Shown here: piece by piece, positions 26,096 to 35,875 of the stretch
Position numbering within the stretch: the stretch's first letter is position 1
Layout: every line of letters begins with the position of its first letter
Assembly (NCBI GenBank): GCA_002298785.1
Contig: DBMR01000102.1
Span: 18,845-82,844 of the forward strand
Source: Verrucomicrobia subdivision 3 bacterium UBA693
Lineage (GTDB): Bacteria > Verrucomicrobiota > Verrucomicrobiia > Limisphaerales > UBA8199
Direction: 5' to 3'
DNA length: 64,000 bases
The notes under the pieces: model-generated
Databases searched by the model: none
Seen by the model: the letters and a program-made list of their open reading frames with translations, nothing else
What the model was told of the DNA's origin: nothing
Program-made: the position numbers and the translations under genes

Positions 26096-28639
26096 ATGAA
26101 CAAACTGAGATGCCTGCTCACGCGTGGCGGCGGGTTCCTGGCACTAGTCCTGGCCGTAATGTCCGGAGCGGCGGAACCGATCAGTTACAACCGCGATATC
26201 CGTCCGATCCTCTCGGATAATTGCCTGCTCTGCCACGGACCGGACCAGAAGACTCGTAAGGGAAAGTACCGGCTGGACGTCCGGGAGGAGGCGCTCGCCG
26301 TCGGCGCGTTGGTCCCCGGCAAACCGCAGGAGAGCAAGCTCATCGCCCGGATCAATGCGGAAAAGCCCACGGAAAGAATGCCACCACCAGAAGCGCACAA
26401 AACCCTCAGTGCAGCACAGAAACAGCTGCTGCGGGATTGGATCGCGGCGGGAGCACAGTATGAGAAGCACTGGGCCTACTTGCCGCCAGTCAAACCAGCG
26501 ACCGCTCCCGGTCGGAACCCCATCGACACTCTGATTGGCGAACGCCTGGCCAAAGTTCGATTACAGCCGGCGCCACCGGCGGACCGCCGGACGCTGGCTC
26601 GCCGGCTTTATTTCGACCTGGTGGGATTACCCCCGTCTCCGGAGGAAGTCGAGGTCTTCGAAAAGGACCAATCATTGGAAGCGGTCTCCCGGCTCATCGA
26701 CCGATTGATCGCCTCGCCGCATTTTGGGGAGCGCATGGCTATTGGCTGGCTCGACGTCGTGCGGTTCGCCGATACCATCGGGTATCATTCTGACAACCCG
26801 AGGAACATCTGGCCCTACAGGGATTACGTGATCCGGGCGTTCAATGAAAACAAGCGCTTCGACCAGTTTACGCGTGAGCAATTAGCCGGTGATTTGCTTC
26901 CCGGCAGCACGCGCGAGCAGAAAGTCGGCTCCGCCTTTAACCGCTTACTCTTAACTACCGAGGAAGGCGGGGCGCAGCCCAAAGATTATGAAGCCCGTAT
27001 GTTGACCGACCGGGTACGCGCGGTCAGCACAGTCTGGCTGGGACAAACCATCGGTTGCGCACAATGTCACGATCACAAATTCGACCCGATTCGCCAGCAG
27101 GATTTCTACGCACTCGGCGCCTTCTTCGCCGACCTGGAGGAACCGATCATCGGACGCCGGGAGCCGGGAATGCTGGTGGCAACGGATGCGCAGGAGGCGG
27201 AGTTAAAGCGACTTGATGAAGCTTTGAGGCGCGCCCAGGAGGAATTCGACGCACCGCGGCCGGAGTGGCAGGCGGCGTTCGGCGCCTGGCAAGTGGCGCA
27301 GGCCGAAGCCGTCACCCGGCAGCGTCAAGCCGCGGCCACCAATGCGGCCAATGCAAAGAACTCCACCAGCGGGCTGCCACTGCGAGAAATTGCGGACCTG
27401 CTGCTGATCCCAGCGGCCCAGCGAGACCAGAAACAGCAGGAGAAGCTTTACGCGCATTTCAAAAGCGTCGCACCGGAGACGGCGGAAGCCGGTAAACAGT
27501 TGGCCAGCGCCCGGAAGGCTCGGGATTCCTACGAGGAATCCATCCCGCACTGCCTCGTTTCCCAAACCAACTCACACCCGCGCGTGGTGCGGGTACTGCC
27601 TCGGGGCAATTTCCTCAATGAGTCCGGGGAAATTGTGCAACCGGCCTTGCCTGCTTTCCTAGTGCCGCCGGGGTCGGCGACCAATGGGCTGCGCCTGAGC
27701 CGGCTCGATCTGGCAAACTGGCTGCTGGGGCCGGACAACCCGCTCACCGCTCGGTTGGTGATGAACCGGCTCTGGAAACAGTTCTTTGGTCTCGGTCTTT
27801 CCCGGGTCGTGGATGACCTTGGCGCGCAGGGAGAACTCCCGCCCAACCAGCCGCTGCTGGATTGGCTGGCGTGCGAATTCAGAGACAGCGGCTGGGATCT
27901 CAAGCGCATGGTGCGCCTGATCGTGAGCAGTGAGGCTTACCAGCGCTCTTCAGTTGCCACCAAAGAACTGCGCACCCGCGACCCGCTTAATCGGGAATTG
28001 GCGGTTCAAAGCCGATGGCGACTGGAAGCCGAACTGGTGCGCGACAATGCACTCGCCGTTTCCGGCTTGCTCCTGGACCGGATCGGCGGACCTAGTGTGA
28101 AACCATACCAGCCGGATGGCTACTGGGAGAACCTGAATTTCCCAGTGCGCAGTTATGATCCCAGCGCCGGCCCGGAACAGTATCGGCGAGGCGTCTACGT
28201 CTGGTGGCAACGATCCTACCTGCATCCCAGCTTGTTGGCCTTCGACGCGCCGACCCGCGAGGAATGCGCTGCGGAGCGAAACCGGTCCAATATCCCGCAA
28301 CAAGCCCTGGTGCTGTTGAATGACCCCACTTACGTCGAAGCCTCGCGCGCCCTCGCCGCCCGCATGTTAAAGGAAGGCGGCTCGGAACCGAAATCGCGCC
28401 TGACCTGGGGCTGGCGCCAGGTGCTTGACCGCGCCCCGCGACCTGAAGAATTCCAAACCATCCAGGCACTGCTCGAGAAGCAACTGACCGAGTATCGTGC
28501 CGATCCCGCCGCCGCCCAGGCGCTGCTCAAAATTGGCCAGGCACCCGCACCTGCCGAGATTGATCCCGCAGAACTGGCGGCCTGGACCAACATTGCTCGT
28601 GTCCTGCTGAACTTGCACGAAACCATTACTCGCTCTTGA
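26096..28639 (+). CDS. PSD1 cytochrome-c-domain protein (DUF1549/DUF1553)
   Basis: An 847-residue exported protein of the type abundant in Planctomycetes and Verrucomicrobia. After a signal peptide (1-26) comes a cytochrome-c-like domain with heme motif CLLCH (Cys43, Cys46, His47), then DUF1549 with a second CxxCH (Cys321, Cys324, His325 in GCAQCHDHKFDP), a coiled region around 360-470, and DUF1553 with VMNRLWKQFFGLGLSR and SSEAYQRSS. The biochemical role is not established; genomic co-occurrence with DUF1501 suggests a periplasmic redox or polysaccharide-related function. The DUF1501 gene follows 34 bp downstream, so the two form an operon. Confidence 0.92.
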   Translation: MNKLRCLLTRGGGFLALVLAVMSGAAEPISYNRDIRPILSDNCLLCHGPDQKTRKGKYRLDVREEALAVGALVPGKPQESKLIARINAEKPTERMPPPEAHKTLSAAQKQLLRDWIAAGAQYEKHWAYLPPVKPATAPGRNPIDTLIGERLAKVRLQPAPPADRRTLARRLYFDLVGLPPSPEEVEVFEKDQSLEAVSRLIDRLIASPHFGERMAIGWLDVVRFADTIGYHSDNPRNIWPYRDYVIRAFNENKRFDQFTREQLAGDLLPGSTREQKVGSAFNRLLLTTEEGGAQPKDYEARMLTDRVRAVSTVWLGQTIGCAQCHDHKFDPIRQQDFYALGAFFADLEEPIIGRREPGMLVATDAQEAELKRLDEALRRAQEEFDAPRPEWQAAFGAWQVAQAEAVTRQRQAAATNAANAKNSTSGLPLREIADLLLIPAAQRDQKQQEKLYAHFKSVAPETAEAGKQLASARKARDSYEESIPHCLVSQTNSHPRVVRVLPRGNFLNESGEIVQPALPAFLVPPGSATNGLRLSRLDLANWLLGPDNPLTARLVMNRLWKQFFGLGLSRVVDDLGAQGELPPNQPLLDWLACEFRDSGWDLKRMVRLIVSSEAYQRSSVATKELRTRDPLNRELAVQSRWRLEAELVRDNALAVSGLLLDRIGGPSVKPYQPDGYWENLNFPVRSYDPSAGPEQYRRGVYVWWQRSYLHPSLLAFDAPTREECAAERNRSNIPQQALVLLNDPTYVEASRALAARMLKEGGSEPKSRLTWGWRQVLDRAPRPEEFQTIQALLEKQLTEYRADPAAAQALLKIGQAPAPAEIDPAELAAWTNIARVLLNLHETITRS

Positions 28640-28673
28640 GCCGCGCCCACGCCTATCCAGACCTCTACCCGGC

Positions 28674-30125
28674 ATGAATCCCCATCCTGATTTTCGCCAG
28701 TACCTCGCTCAGCGCCAGACCCGGCGCACTTTCCTGGGTCGCACCGCGCAGGGCATTGGCTCGCTGGCGCTGGCAGCGCTGCTCAACCCGGCCCTGCTCT
28801 CCGCCGTCGCGGCCGAGCGCAAAGAGAAATGGCCTGGCGTGGTGGGTTCCCTGCATTACCCGCAAAAGGTTAAGCGTATCATTTGGCTGAGCATGGCCGG
28901 CGGACCGTCCCACCTCGAGACGTTTGACTACAAGCCAAAGCTCGCCCGAATGCACGGTGAACCCATGCCATCGTCTTTCACGCAGGGGAAACAAATCGCC
29001 CAATTACAGGGGCAAAAGCTCCTTTGCTTCGGCCCGCAGCACGGCTTCAAACCCTTCGGCAAGAATGGCACGACGATCTGCGAGCTCTTTCCCCATATCG
29101 GTTCAGTGATTGATGAAATCTGCCTGATCCGCTCCATGACCACCGAGGCTATTAATCACGATCCGGCCCACATGTTCATGAATACCGGTTCGCAAATTGC
29201 CGGACGCCCGAGCATGGGCGCCTGGGTGACTTACGGCCTGGGCTCTGAATCTGAAGATCTGCCGGGTTTCGTCGTGCTCACTTCCCTGGGCCAGGGTGGA
29301 CAGAACCAGCCCATCGCCGCACGGCAATGGGCACCGGGCTTTTTGCCCAGCCGTTTTCAGGGCGTGCATCTGCGCGGAAAGGGTGATCCCGTGCTTTATT
29401 TGGGAACGCCCGCGGGCGTGACTCATGCGCAACAAAAGGACGTGGTGCAAACCATCAACACGCTCAATGCGCAATACGATACCATCGTCGATGATCCGGA
29501 AATCGGAACGCGCATCGTGCAATACGAAATGGCGTTTAAGATGCAGACGAGCGTGCCGGAATTAATGGATATCCGGCCGGAGAGCCCGGCCACCCTGGCG
29601 CTCTATGGCTGCCAGCCCGGCGATGGTTCCTTCGCTTCGAATTGCCTGCTGGCCCGCAGGCTGGCGGAACGAGGAGTGCGCTTTGTCCAGCTCTACCACA
29701 AAGACTGGGATCACCACGGCGGTGTCAAAGAAGGTATCGCTTTCAAAGCCCGGGAGATCGATCGCGCTTGCATGGCACTGATCGTGGACCTGAAACAGCG
29801 CGGCATGCTGGACGAGACGTTGATCGTTTGGGCGGGTGAATTCGGACGCACCCCCATGAGCCAGGGCGGCGACGGGCGCGACCATCACAACGCCGGTTTC
29901 AGCATCTGGTTGTGCGGAGGCGGGATCAAACCGGGATTCGTCTACGGAGCCACGGATGAACTGGGCTATTCCGCGGTCGAGAATCCCATCGATGTCCACG
30001 ACCTGCACGCCACAATGCTCAGGCTGCTTGGCATCGAGCACACCAAACTTTCGGTTAAATTTCAGGGGCTGGACGTGCGCCTGACGGGAATCTCCGGGGA
30101 CGCCGTCACCAGTATCCTGTCCTGA
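28674..30125 (+). CDS. DUF1501 exported protein (sulfatase/alkaline-phosphatase fold)
   Basis: A 483-residue DUF1501 protein with a twin-arginine signal (QTRRTFLGRTAQ, residues 15-26) and hydrophobic stretch to about 48. DUF1501 proteins adopt an alkaline-phosphatase/sulfatase-like fold; conserved stretches here include WLSMAGGPSHLETFDYKP and AGEFGRTPMSQGGDGRDHH, which carry the likely metal-binding Asp and His residues. The substrate is unknown. It lies 34 bp after the PSD1 gene, the standard pairing, and is followed 77 bp later by a Tat-exported isomerase-like gene. Family assignment is firm, function inferred only from fold. Confidence 0.93.
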   Translation: MNPHPDFRQYLAQRQTRRTFLGRTAQGIGSLALAALLNPALLSAVAAERKEKWPGVVGSLHYPQKVKRIIWLSMAGGPSHLETFDYKPKLARMHGEPMPSSFTQGKQIAQLQGQKLLCFGPQHGFKPFGKNGTTICELFPHIGSVIDEICLIRSMTTEAINHDPAHMFMNTGSQIAGRPSMGAWVTYGLGSESEDLPGFVVLTSLGQGGQNQPIAARQWAPGFLPSRFQGVHLRGKGDPVLYLGTPAGVTHAQQKDVVQTINTLNAQYDTIVDDPEIGTRIVQYEMAFKMQTSVPELMDIRPESPATLALYGCQPGDGSFASNCLLARRLAERGVRFVQLYHKDWDHHGGVKEGIAFKAREIDRACMALIVDLKQRGMLDETLIVWAGEFGRTPMSQGGDGRDHHNAGFSIWLCGGGIKPGFVYGATDELGYSAVENPIDVHDLHATMLRLLGIEHTKLSVKFQGLDVRLTGISGDAVTSILS

Positions 30126-30202
30126 CTCCGCCACGGATTTCGGCGGGCGGAAACCACAGGCTGGACAGACCAGCCTCCTCCCTGCTACACGTTTGCCCCA
30201 TT

Positions 30203-31060
30203 ATGAACGCTACGCTCTCTCGTCGGGACTTCGTTAAGTCCTCTATTATTGCCACCGCCGCCCTCGGGCTCCGGCCTTCGCTGTGGGCGCAAGGCTCCGC
30301 CAATCCGCGCATCTCGGTGCAGCTTTACTCCGTGCGGGATGACTGCGCCAAGGACTTCGACAAAGCCCTGGCGGAAGTGGCCAAAATGGGCTTCGCGGGC
30401 GTGGAATTCGCCGGTTACCACAAGTATGGTGGCAAAGCCAAAGAACTGCGCCAGAAACTGGACGAACTAAACCTGGCCGCGGCCGGCACGCACATCGGGA
30501 CCGGAAGTTTTCGCGGGGACGAATTGAAGCGCACGATCGAGTTTCACCAGGTTATCGGCTGCAAAATGCTGATGGTGCCGGGCGACAAGGACTTCACCGA
30601 TCCGGAAAAGAGCAAGGCCCTGGCGGAAACCTTCAATCAGACCGCCGCCGTTTTGAAGCCGCTGGGCATGTACTGCGGATACCATAATCACACCCACGAA
30701 TTCACCAAAGTCGGCGACACCACCTACTGGCACCTGTTCGCTGAACGCACCAGCAAGGACGTAGTGCTGCAGCAGGACTGCGGTTGGTCGGCGGCCGCCG
30801 GCTACAATCCAGCCGAGTTAATCCGGCGTTATCCCGGCCGCACCAAGATCACCCACTTTAAACCCACGGTCGTGAACAAAGAAGCCGGCAAGAAACCCAT
30901 CCTCGGCCAGGATTCAGTCGATTGGAAGGCCGTATTGACCGCTTGCCGGGAAGCGGGTGGAACCGAATGGATCACCGTCGAGCAGGAGCTTTACCCGGAC
31001 GGCATGTCGCCGATGGAATGCACGGCGCTCTCGCTGGCCGGCCTCAAGAAGATCTGGTAA
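30203..31060 (+). CDS. Exported sugar phosphate isomerase/epimerase-like TIM-barrel protein
   Basis: A 285-residue xylose-isomerase-like TIM barrel with a twin-arginine signal (SRRDFVKSSIIATAALGL, residues 5-22). The barrel begins at ISVQLYSVRDD and has conserved metal-site segments YCGYHNHTHEF and WITVEQELYPDG, which place Glu/His residues at the barrel mouth as in IolE/IolI and hydroxypyruvate isomerase relatives. Many such proteins in Verrucomicrobia and Planctomycetes are exported; some are now known to be 3-ketoglycoside-processing enzymes, but nothing here fixes the substrate. It follows the PSD1-DUF1501 pair in the same direction and may be co-transcribed. Two perfect hairpins separate it from the convergent protease gene. 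Confidence 0.88.
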   Translation: MNATLSRRDFVKSSIIATAALGLRPSLWAQGSANPRISVQLYSVRDDCAKDFDKALAEVAKMGFAGVEFAGYHKYGGKAKELRQKLDELNLAAAGTHIGTGSFRGDELKRTIEFHQVIGCKMLMVPGDKDFTDPEKSKALAETFNQTAAVLKPLGMYCGYHNHTHEFTKVGDTTYWHLFAERTSKDVVLQQDCGWSAAAGYNPAELIRRYPGRTKITHFKPTVVNKEAGKKPILGQDSVDWKAVLTACREAGGTEWITVEQELYPDGMSPMECTALSLAGLKKIW

Positions 31061-31069
31061 CGATCACAC

Positions 31070-31094
31070 CGCGTCGAGAATTCTACTCGACGCG
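31070..31094. terminator. Hairpin between convergent genes (first)
   Basis: CGCGTCGAG and CTCGACGCG pair perfectly (9 bp) around a 7-nt loop, 9 bp after the isomerase stop. No T-run follows. As an inverted repeat it can act on both strands. Confidence 0.55.
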
Positions 31095-31111
31095 CGGCTG
31101 AAGAATCTCAT

Positions 31112-31138
31112 CGTGCCGGTTACCTGCTGACCGGCACG
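31112..31138. terminator. Hairpin between convergent genes (second)
   Basis: CGTGCCGGT and ACCGGCACG form a perfect 9-bp stem with a 9-nt loop, 15 bp from the stop of the leftward protease gene. Together with the hairpin at 31070-31094 it probably ends transcription from both sides. Confidence 0.55.
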
Positions 31139-31152
31139 TCTCTCACCTCCCC

Positions 31153-33228
31153 TCACGGTCGCTCCAGACGCAGGCGGTAATATCCCGCCTTGTTAGTAAT
31201 CGAGGTGTCGAGGAAGAGGACGTTCGTCCCGGTAGGTGGCTCGTTCGTCCAGATATCCGTCCAGGGACCGGTCGGTGAAGAACTTCGTTGCAGGAATTGT
31301 CGCGACTCGGTTCCCAGCGACCAACTGACCTGCGTCCCGCCCACCCCGACCTTGACACCCGCCACGCGCACCTTCGAATTGGCATCCAGCGGGTTGGTGT
31401 CGGCCAAGTACTCCTGCAAGTTGTTCTGACCGTCCGTATCCGGGTCGGCGGCTGGATTGACATTGGCCTGCGCTCCAAAATATTTCTGCTCCCACCAGTC
31501 CGGTAATCCGTTTCCATTGGCATCCACCGTGCGAAGCAGGTTTAGCCGCCCGCCGGTGATGACCTTTCCGGCCAGGCCGGGCACCGAATCCACATTTGTG
31601 AGGATGCGCTGGATGCGTTGCGCCACGGTATCTGAGGGGAAGTTCATCGCGGCAAAGGCGACGGCCCCCACGACATGCGGAGTGGCCATGGAAGTGCCGT
31701 CCAGGTACTGGTAGATCGCGTTCGAACTAACGGCGCTGAACATCGTGCCGGTCGCCGGCAGTGAGGCTTTCAGCAGCAGACCATCCGCCTGAGAAATCAG
31801 CACCGCCGGAATCCAGTTGCCCGCGGAGCCGAGCGTGCCGGTGAACGGCACGTTTGTGTTGTTATAGATAATGACGCCAGTCGCCCCGGCTGCCATCGCA
31901 TTAGAAACCTTCTGGGAAAAGTACAGCGTGCCACGGCTGATGAGCGCGAGGTTGCTGCGGACGCCCGAGGGAAAATTGGTGGGATATCCCAGGCCACAAT
32001 AGTAGATCGCTCCCGTCAGTCCAGTCGTGGTCCCGGCATATTCGAGGGCATCGGCGGTATACCCACTGGTCGCTACTTGCACAAAGGAGGTCATGCCGGG
32101 AGGTGTCGTCGATAGCACACTGACCCCCGGAGCCGCCAGGTCCACCGTTCCCGCCCCGTAATTGGAAAAGCTCGCCAGCGCATCCTTCTGATCGGACGCC
32201 GCTACCACCATCATATTCGGCAGACGATAGCTCGCCGGGTAGGTGGTGATGGAATCATTGTTGGCCGAGTCATTTCCGGCTGCCGCGCAAAAAACGATTC
32301 CCGCGTTGCCTGCGGCCTGGATCGACGACTGCTCGGAACTGCTGAAGCCGCCCCCTCCGTAAGACGCGTTTATCGCCACGACATTCACCCCTTTGCCTTT
32401 CATCATGGCGGCGTATTGCACCGCCTCGATAATGGCCGAACTCACCATCGTCACCCCATCGCTGGAAACACGCAGCGCCATGATCTTCGCCCGGTAATTG
32501 ACCCCGATCACCCCCAGTTTATTATTGCCGATCGCCGCAATCGTACCGGCAACATGGGTGCCGTGCTCGGATACCGCCATCGGGTCCGATTTGTGATCGG
32601 CGAAATTGTAACCGAAATAGTCGTCCACATACCCGTTGTGATCGTCATCCACCCCGTTGTTCGCAATTTCTCCGGGATTAATCCACATGTTCCCCGCCAG
32701 GTCCGGATGCGTGTAATCCACCCCGCTATCCACCACGGCCACCACGATGGAATTGGTGGACGGACGCGCCAGTTTCCAGGCGCCGATAAATTTGATGTCC
32801 GCCCCGCTGGTGCCGGCCACGCCCTGGACGGTTTGCCCGGTATTTTGCAGCCCCCACAATTGCCCGAACATCGTGTCGTTGGGCGGTGCGCCACCCAGGG
32901 GATAGCGAAGGTAATTCGGATCGACCGTCTCGACCTGGGGATCCTGCCGCAGTTCATCCAACAACGCCGCTGTCGTCCGATCCTGCGCGCGCACCAGGGC
33001 GGTATGCTGCCCCCGAACCTCGGACAAATACTCGTAATGCGTGGCGAGAGTCAGAGAATGTCCCGATACAAATCCCGTAAGCGCGGCCCGATCAACCGCC
33101 GGCCTAAAGGTTACGATCACCTCTCCTTCTACGTAGTTCGCCGCTGCACTTGACGCTCCCGATGCGCGATCACTTTCAAGCAGCACGGCGGCGCACAGGA
33201 ACGTCAGAAAAATCCTGAAAAAGCTCAT
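31153..33228 (-). CDS. Secreted subtilisin-like serine protease (S8) with PA domain
   Basis: A 691-residue secreted protease. A signal peptide (1-24) is followed by an inhibitor-like propeptide (about 30-115) of the fervidolysin type. The S8 catalytic domain has Asp167 (VAVVDSGVDYTHPDL), His222 (EHGTHVAGT) and Ser513 (DGTSMATPHVVGA). The unusually long gap between His and Ser is explained by an inserted protease-associated (PA) domain at about 385-480, including RGTLYFSQKVSNAMAAGATG, which often binds or restricts substrates. The C-terminal part has a calcium-binding-type repeat (DANGNGLPDWW, DPDTDGQNNLQEYLADT) and a short beta domain. It probably degrades extracellular protein. A TACTAT lies 5 nt before the ATG, suggesting leaderless expression. 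Confidence 0.95.
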   Translation of the reverse strand: MSFFRIFLTFLCAAVLLESDRASGASSAAANYVEGEVIVTFRPAVDRAALTGFVSGHSLTLATHYEYLSEVRGQHTALVRAQDRTTAALLDELRQDPQVETVDPNYLRYPLGGAPPNDTMFGQLWGLQNTGQTVQGVAGTSGADIKFIGAWKLARPSTNSIVVAVVDSGVDYTHPDLAGNMWINPGEIANNGVDDDHNGYVDDYFGYNFADHKSDPMAVSEHGTHVAGTIAAIGNNKLGVIGVNYRAKIMALRVSSDGVTMVSSAIIEAVQYAAMMKGKGVNVVAINASYGGGGFSSSEQSSIQAAGNAGIVFCAAAGNDSANNDSITTYPASYRLPNMMVVAASDQKDALASFSNYGAGTVDLAAPGVSVLSTTPPGMTSFVQVATSGYTADALEYAGTTTGLTGAIYYCGLGYPTNFPSGVRSNLALISRGTLYFSQKVSNAMAAGATGVIIYNNTNVPFTGTLGSAGNWIPAVLISQADGLLLKASLPATGTMFSAVSSNAIYQYLDGTSMATPHVVGAVAFAAMNFPSDTVAQRIQRILTNVDSVPGLAGKVITGGRLNLLRTVDANGNGLPDWWEQKYFGAQANVNPAADPDTDGQNNLQEYLADTNPLDANSKVRVAGVKVGVGGTQVSWSLGTESRQFLQRSSSPTGPWTDIWTNEPPTGTNVLFLDTSITNKAGYYRLRLERP

Positions 33229-33233
33229 ACCCT

Positions 33234-33239
33234 ATAGTA
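33234..33239 (-). promoter_or_regulatory. -10 hexamer just upstream of the S8 protease gene
   Basis: TACTAT (4 of 6 consensus) on the minus strand is separated by 5 nt (AGGGT) from the ATG at 33228. This fits a promoter that starts transcription at the initiation codon. Confidence 0.45.
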
Positions 33240-33511
33240 AACTCGAAGCCACCGCGCCCGTCAATTCAACCGCGCCCGGTCTCCGCCGGGCATTACTCGC
33301 CGGGAATTGTCGAATCTCGCCACCTCAACTTGACACTCTCAAGGCCGTGTGGAAGCGTTCGCACAACATGAGCGCGAGCGAGAACCAGTTCCGCCTCAAC
33401 CACGCCGTGGCTATAAGGGTGCCACGCGTCAGAGGGAAATATCTTGCCCGTTAACTCCCAACTTCCGCTCTTTCAATTCGGGTAGCCGTTTACCCTCCTA
33501 TCCCCCCATTC

Positions 33512-35875
33512 ATGAGACAAATCAGATTCGCGGTGCACTTTCTGGGATTAATGGCAGCGGTCACCCTGCGAAACGCCAGCGGACAAGTCCCTGCGAATGG
33601 GGACCTTGTGCCCGTTGTGAAATCAAAGCTCGGCCACTCCGCACATGGTGAAGCTTTCGATTCCGGCCCAAGGCAGAAGCCTTGGGTGATGCCAGGTATC
33701 GGCAGCGCTCCGTTCCCGATCACCACGAAAAATCCAGAGGTGCAACAGTGGTTCGACCAGGGCAACGCGTTGTTGCACTCCTTCGATTATTTCGACGCCG
33801 AGCGCGCTTTTCGCTGGTGCTTAAAGCTTGAACCGACAAACGCCATGGCCTACTGGGGACTCGCGCTCGCCACCGAGGCTCGCGACGCCAGCGGGAAGAC
33901 ACGCGCGGCCGACTTCCTGCGAGAAGCCGTGAAGCGCAAGGCATCGGTGCCGGAGCGGGAGCGACTATACATCGAAGCGTGGGAACCGCTGCTGCTGCCG
34001 GATCTCGTGCGACCTGTCGCCGCCGAAACCGGCAACGACCGTTACACCCGGCGCGACGAGAACCACATCAAGCGGCTGGAGACGCTGTGTGTGAAGTATC
34101 CTGAAGACATGGAGGCACGGGCTTACCTGGCACGCGCAACCATGGGCGACCAGCGCTACGGCGCTGAGCTGGTCATCCGGGAAATCCTCGCGCGGCAGCC
34201 AATTCACCCGGGCGCTCATCATTACCGCATTCACAACTGGGACTACCATGAGCCCGAGCAAGCGCTGCCGAGCTGCAGCGCTTACACCGCAGCGGTACCG
34301 GCCATCGGCCATGCCCAACACATGCCTGGGCATATCTATAGCATCGTCGGCATGTGGGACGAGGCGGCCATCTCCATGGATTCCGCGACCCGGGTCGAGA
34401 AACGCTACATGCAGGAGACCATGACCTTCACTTTCGACAACTGGAACTACGGTCATAACCGCGCTTATCTCTCCTATATTCAGGAGCAGCTTGGCATGCC
34501 CGGCGCCGCGCTGGCCGGCGCTAAACAGTTGATTGATGCGCCACTTGACCCGCAGCGGAATTCCGACGCCACTTATAGCACGCACTCCCAAGGCATCCGG
34601 GCTGTCGCCCGCGTGCTTTTGAAATACGAACGATGGGATCAACTCCTGCAGCCAGACACAATTCCCTGGCGGGAAATCACGGAGGACCGCGTGAACAAGG
34701 CCTATTTTGAGGCGCGCGCACGCCTCGGCAAAGGTGACGTCACCCAGGCGCAAAAGTGCATGGAGACACACGCCAAGCTGCAAAAGGAGGCGGAAGGGGA
34801 TGCCGGGATGAAACGCGTATACGAGATCCAGGCCCTCGAGCTCAGGGCCCGACTCGCACTCGCCCGGGGTGACACCCTGATCGGCCTCGGGCTGTTGGCT
34901 GAGGCGGCGGAGAAGGAATTTGTTTTGCAGAGCGAGTACGCGGACCCGCCGGTATTTCCGGAGGTGCTTTATAACGCGCTGGGAGAAGCGTATCTCCAGG
35001 CCAAAAGCCCACTGCTCGCCGCGCAAGCGTACGACAAGGCGCTCAAGCTGACGAAGAACGATCTGTTTGCGCTGTCCGGCCTGGTGCGCACCTACGCGGC
35101 GATGGGTGACCGCACAAAAGCTTCAGAGGCGATGGGACGGCTGCTGTTCGTGACGCGAAACGCAGAGGCCGGCATCCGGCCCTTGGAATCCGCCCGCGCC
35201 ACCGGTATCACCGCGGAGCCCCAGGAGACGGCGCCGGTAGCGCAACGGACTTATGCGAAAGTGGCGCTCGCGGACTATGGCCCTGACAAATGGGAGCCGT
35301 ATCCAGCGCCCGCGCTCGCAGTGACCGATGGTGCTGGTAATCCCGTGACGCTCGAGGCCTACCGCGGCCAAAATGTTATCCTGGTGTTCTATCTGGGGAC
35401 AGAATGCCCGCACTGCATGGAACAGTTACAGACACTGGCGGGGGAGAAGAAGCAGTGGGATAAGCTCGACGCGGTCGTGCTCGCGGTAAGCAGCACGAAG
35501 GTTGATCCCGACAATTCCGCCGTAAAGGGCCTCGATGGCAACGCGATAAAACTTCTGCACGACGACAACCACGCCAATGCACGCCGCTTTTGTTCCTACG
35601 ACGATTTCGAAGAGATCGAGCTGCACTCGACGACCCTGATCGACAAGCAGGGCCGCGCCTACTGGGCAAGGTTCGGTGGCGATCCCTTCACCGACATGGC
35701 CTTTCTCCAAAAGCAGTTGAAACGTATGAACGGAAGAGTTGCGGCGGCGACGACGCTAGCCGATGCTTCTGGGGCAGGATCGGGGAAGCCGATCGCCTCG
35801 GATCTGACTTCCGAGCCGGCACCGATTGGCAAATCGCTCTCGATAACCAATGGGCCAACGGTCCATACAAAGTGA
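33512..35875 (+). CDS. Exported TPR protein with C-terminal thioredoxin-like domain
   Basis: A 787-residue protein with a signal peptide (about 1-25), a TPR superhelix starting EVQQWFDQGNALLHSFDYFDAERAF and extending with interruptions to about residue 560, and a C-terminal AhpC/TSA-like thioredoxin domain (about 600-745) with the redox motif Cys632-Pro-His-Cys635 in GTECPHCMEQL. A poorly conserved tail of about 40 residues follows. CPHC is the DsbA-type active-site sequence, so a periplasmic thiol-disulfide or peroxide-related activity is likely. The stop overlaps the start of the next gene (TGATG), so the TIM-barrel isomerase-like protein is translationally coupled to it. The biological partner is unknown. 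Confidence 0.85.
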   Translation: MRQIRFAVHFLGLMAAVTLRNASGQVPANGDLVPVVKSKLGHSAHGEAFDSGPRQKPWVMPGIGSAPFPITTKNPEVQQWFDQGNALLHSFDYFDAERAFRWCLKLEPTNAMAYWGLALATEARDASGKTRAADFLREAVKRKASVPERERLYIEAWEPLLLPDLVRPVAAETGNDRYTRRDENHIKRLETLCVKYPEDMEARAYLARATMGDQRYGAELVIREILARQPIHPGAHHYRIHNWDYHEPEQALPSCSAYTAAVPAIGHAQHMPGHIYSIVGMWDEAAISMDSATRVEKRYMQETMTFTFDNWNYGHNRAYLSYIQEQLGMPGAALAGAKQLIDAPLDPQRNSDATYSTHSQGIRAVARVLLKYERWDQLLQPDTIPWREITEDRVNKAYFEARARLGKGDVTQAQKCMETHAKLQKEAEGDAGMKRVYEIQALELRARLALARGDTLIGLGLLAEAAEKEFVLQSEYADPPVFPEVLYNALGEAYLQAKSPLLAAQAYDKALKLTKNDLFALSGLVRTYAAMGDRTKASEAMGRLLFVTRNAEAGIRPLESARATGITAEPQETAPVAQRTYAKVALADYGPDKWEPYPAPALAVTDGAGNPVTLEAYRGQNVILVFYLGTECPHCMEQLQTLAGEKKQWDKLDAVVLAVSSTKVDPDNSAVKGLDGNAIKLLHDDNHANARRFCSYDDFEEIELHSTTLIDKQGRAYWARFGGDPFTDMAFLQKQLKRMNGRVAAATTLADASGAGSGKPIASDLTSEPAPIGKSLSITNGPTVHTK

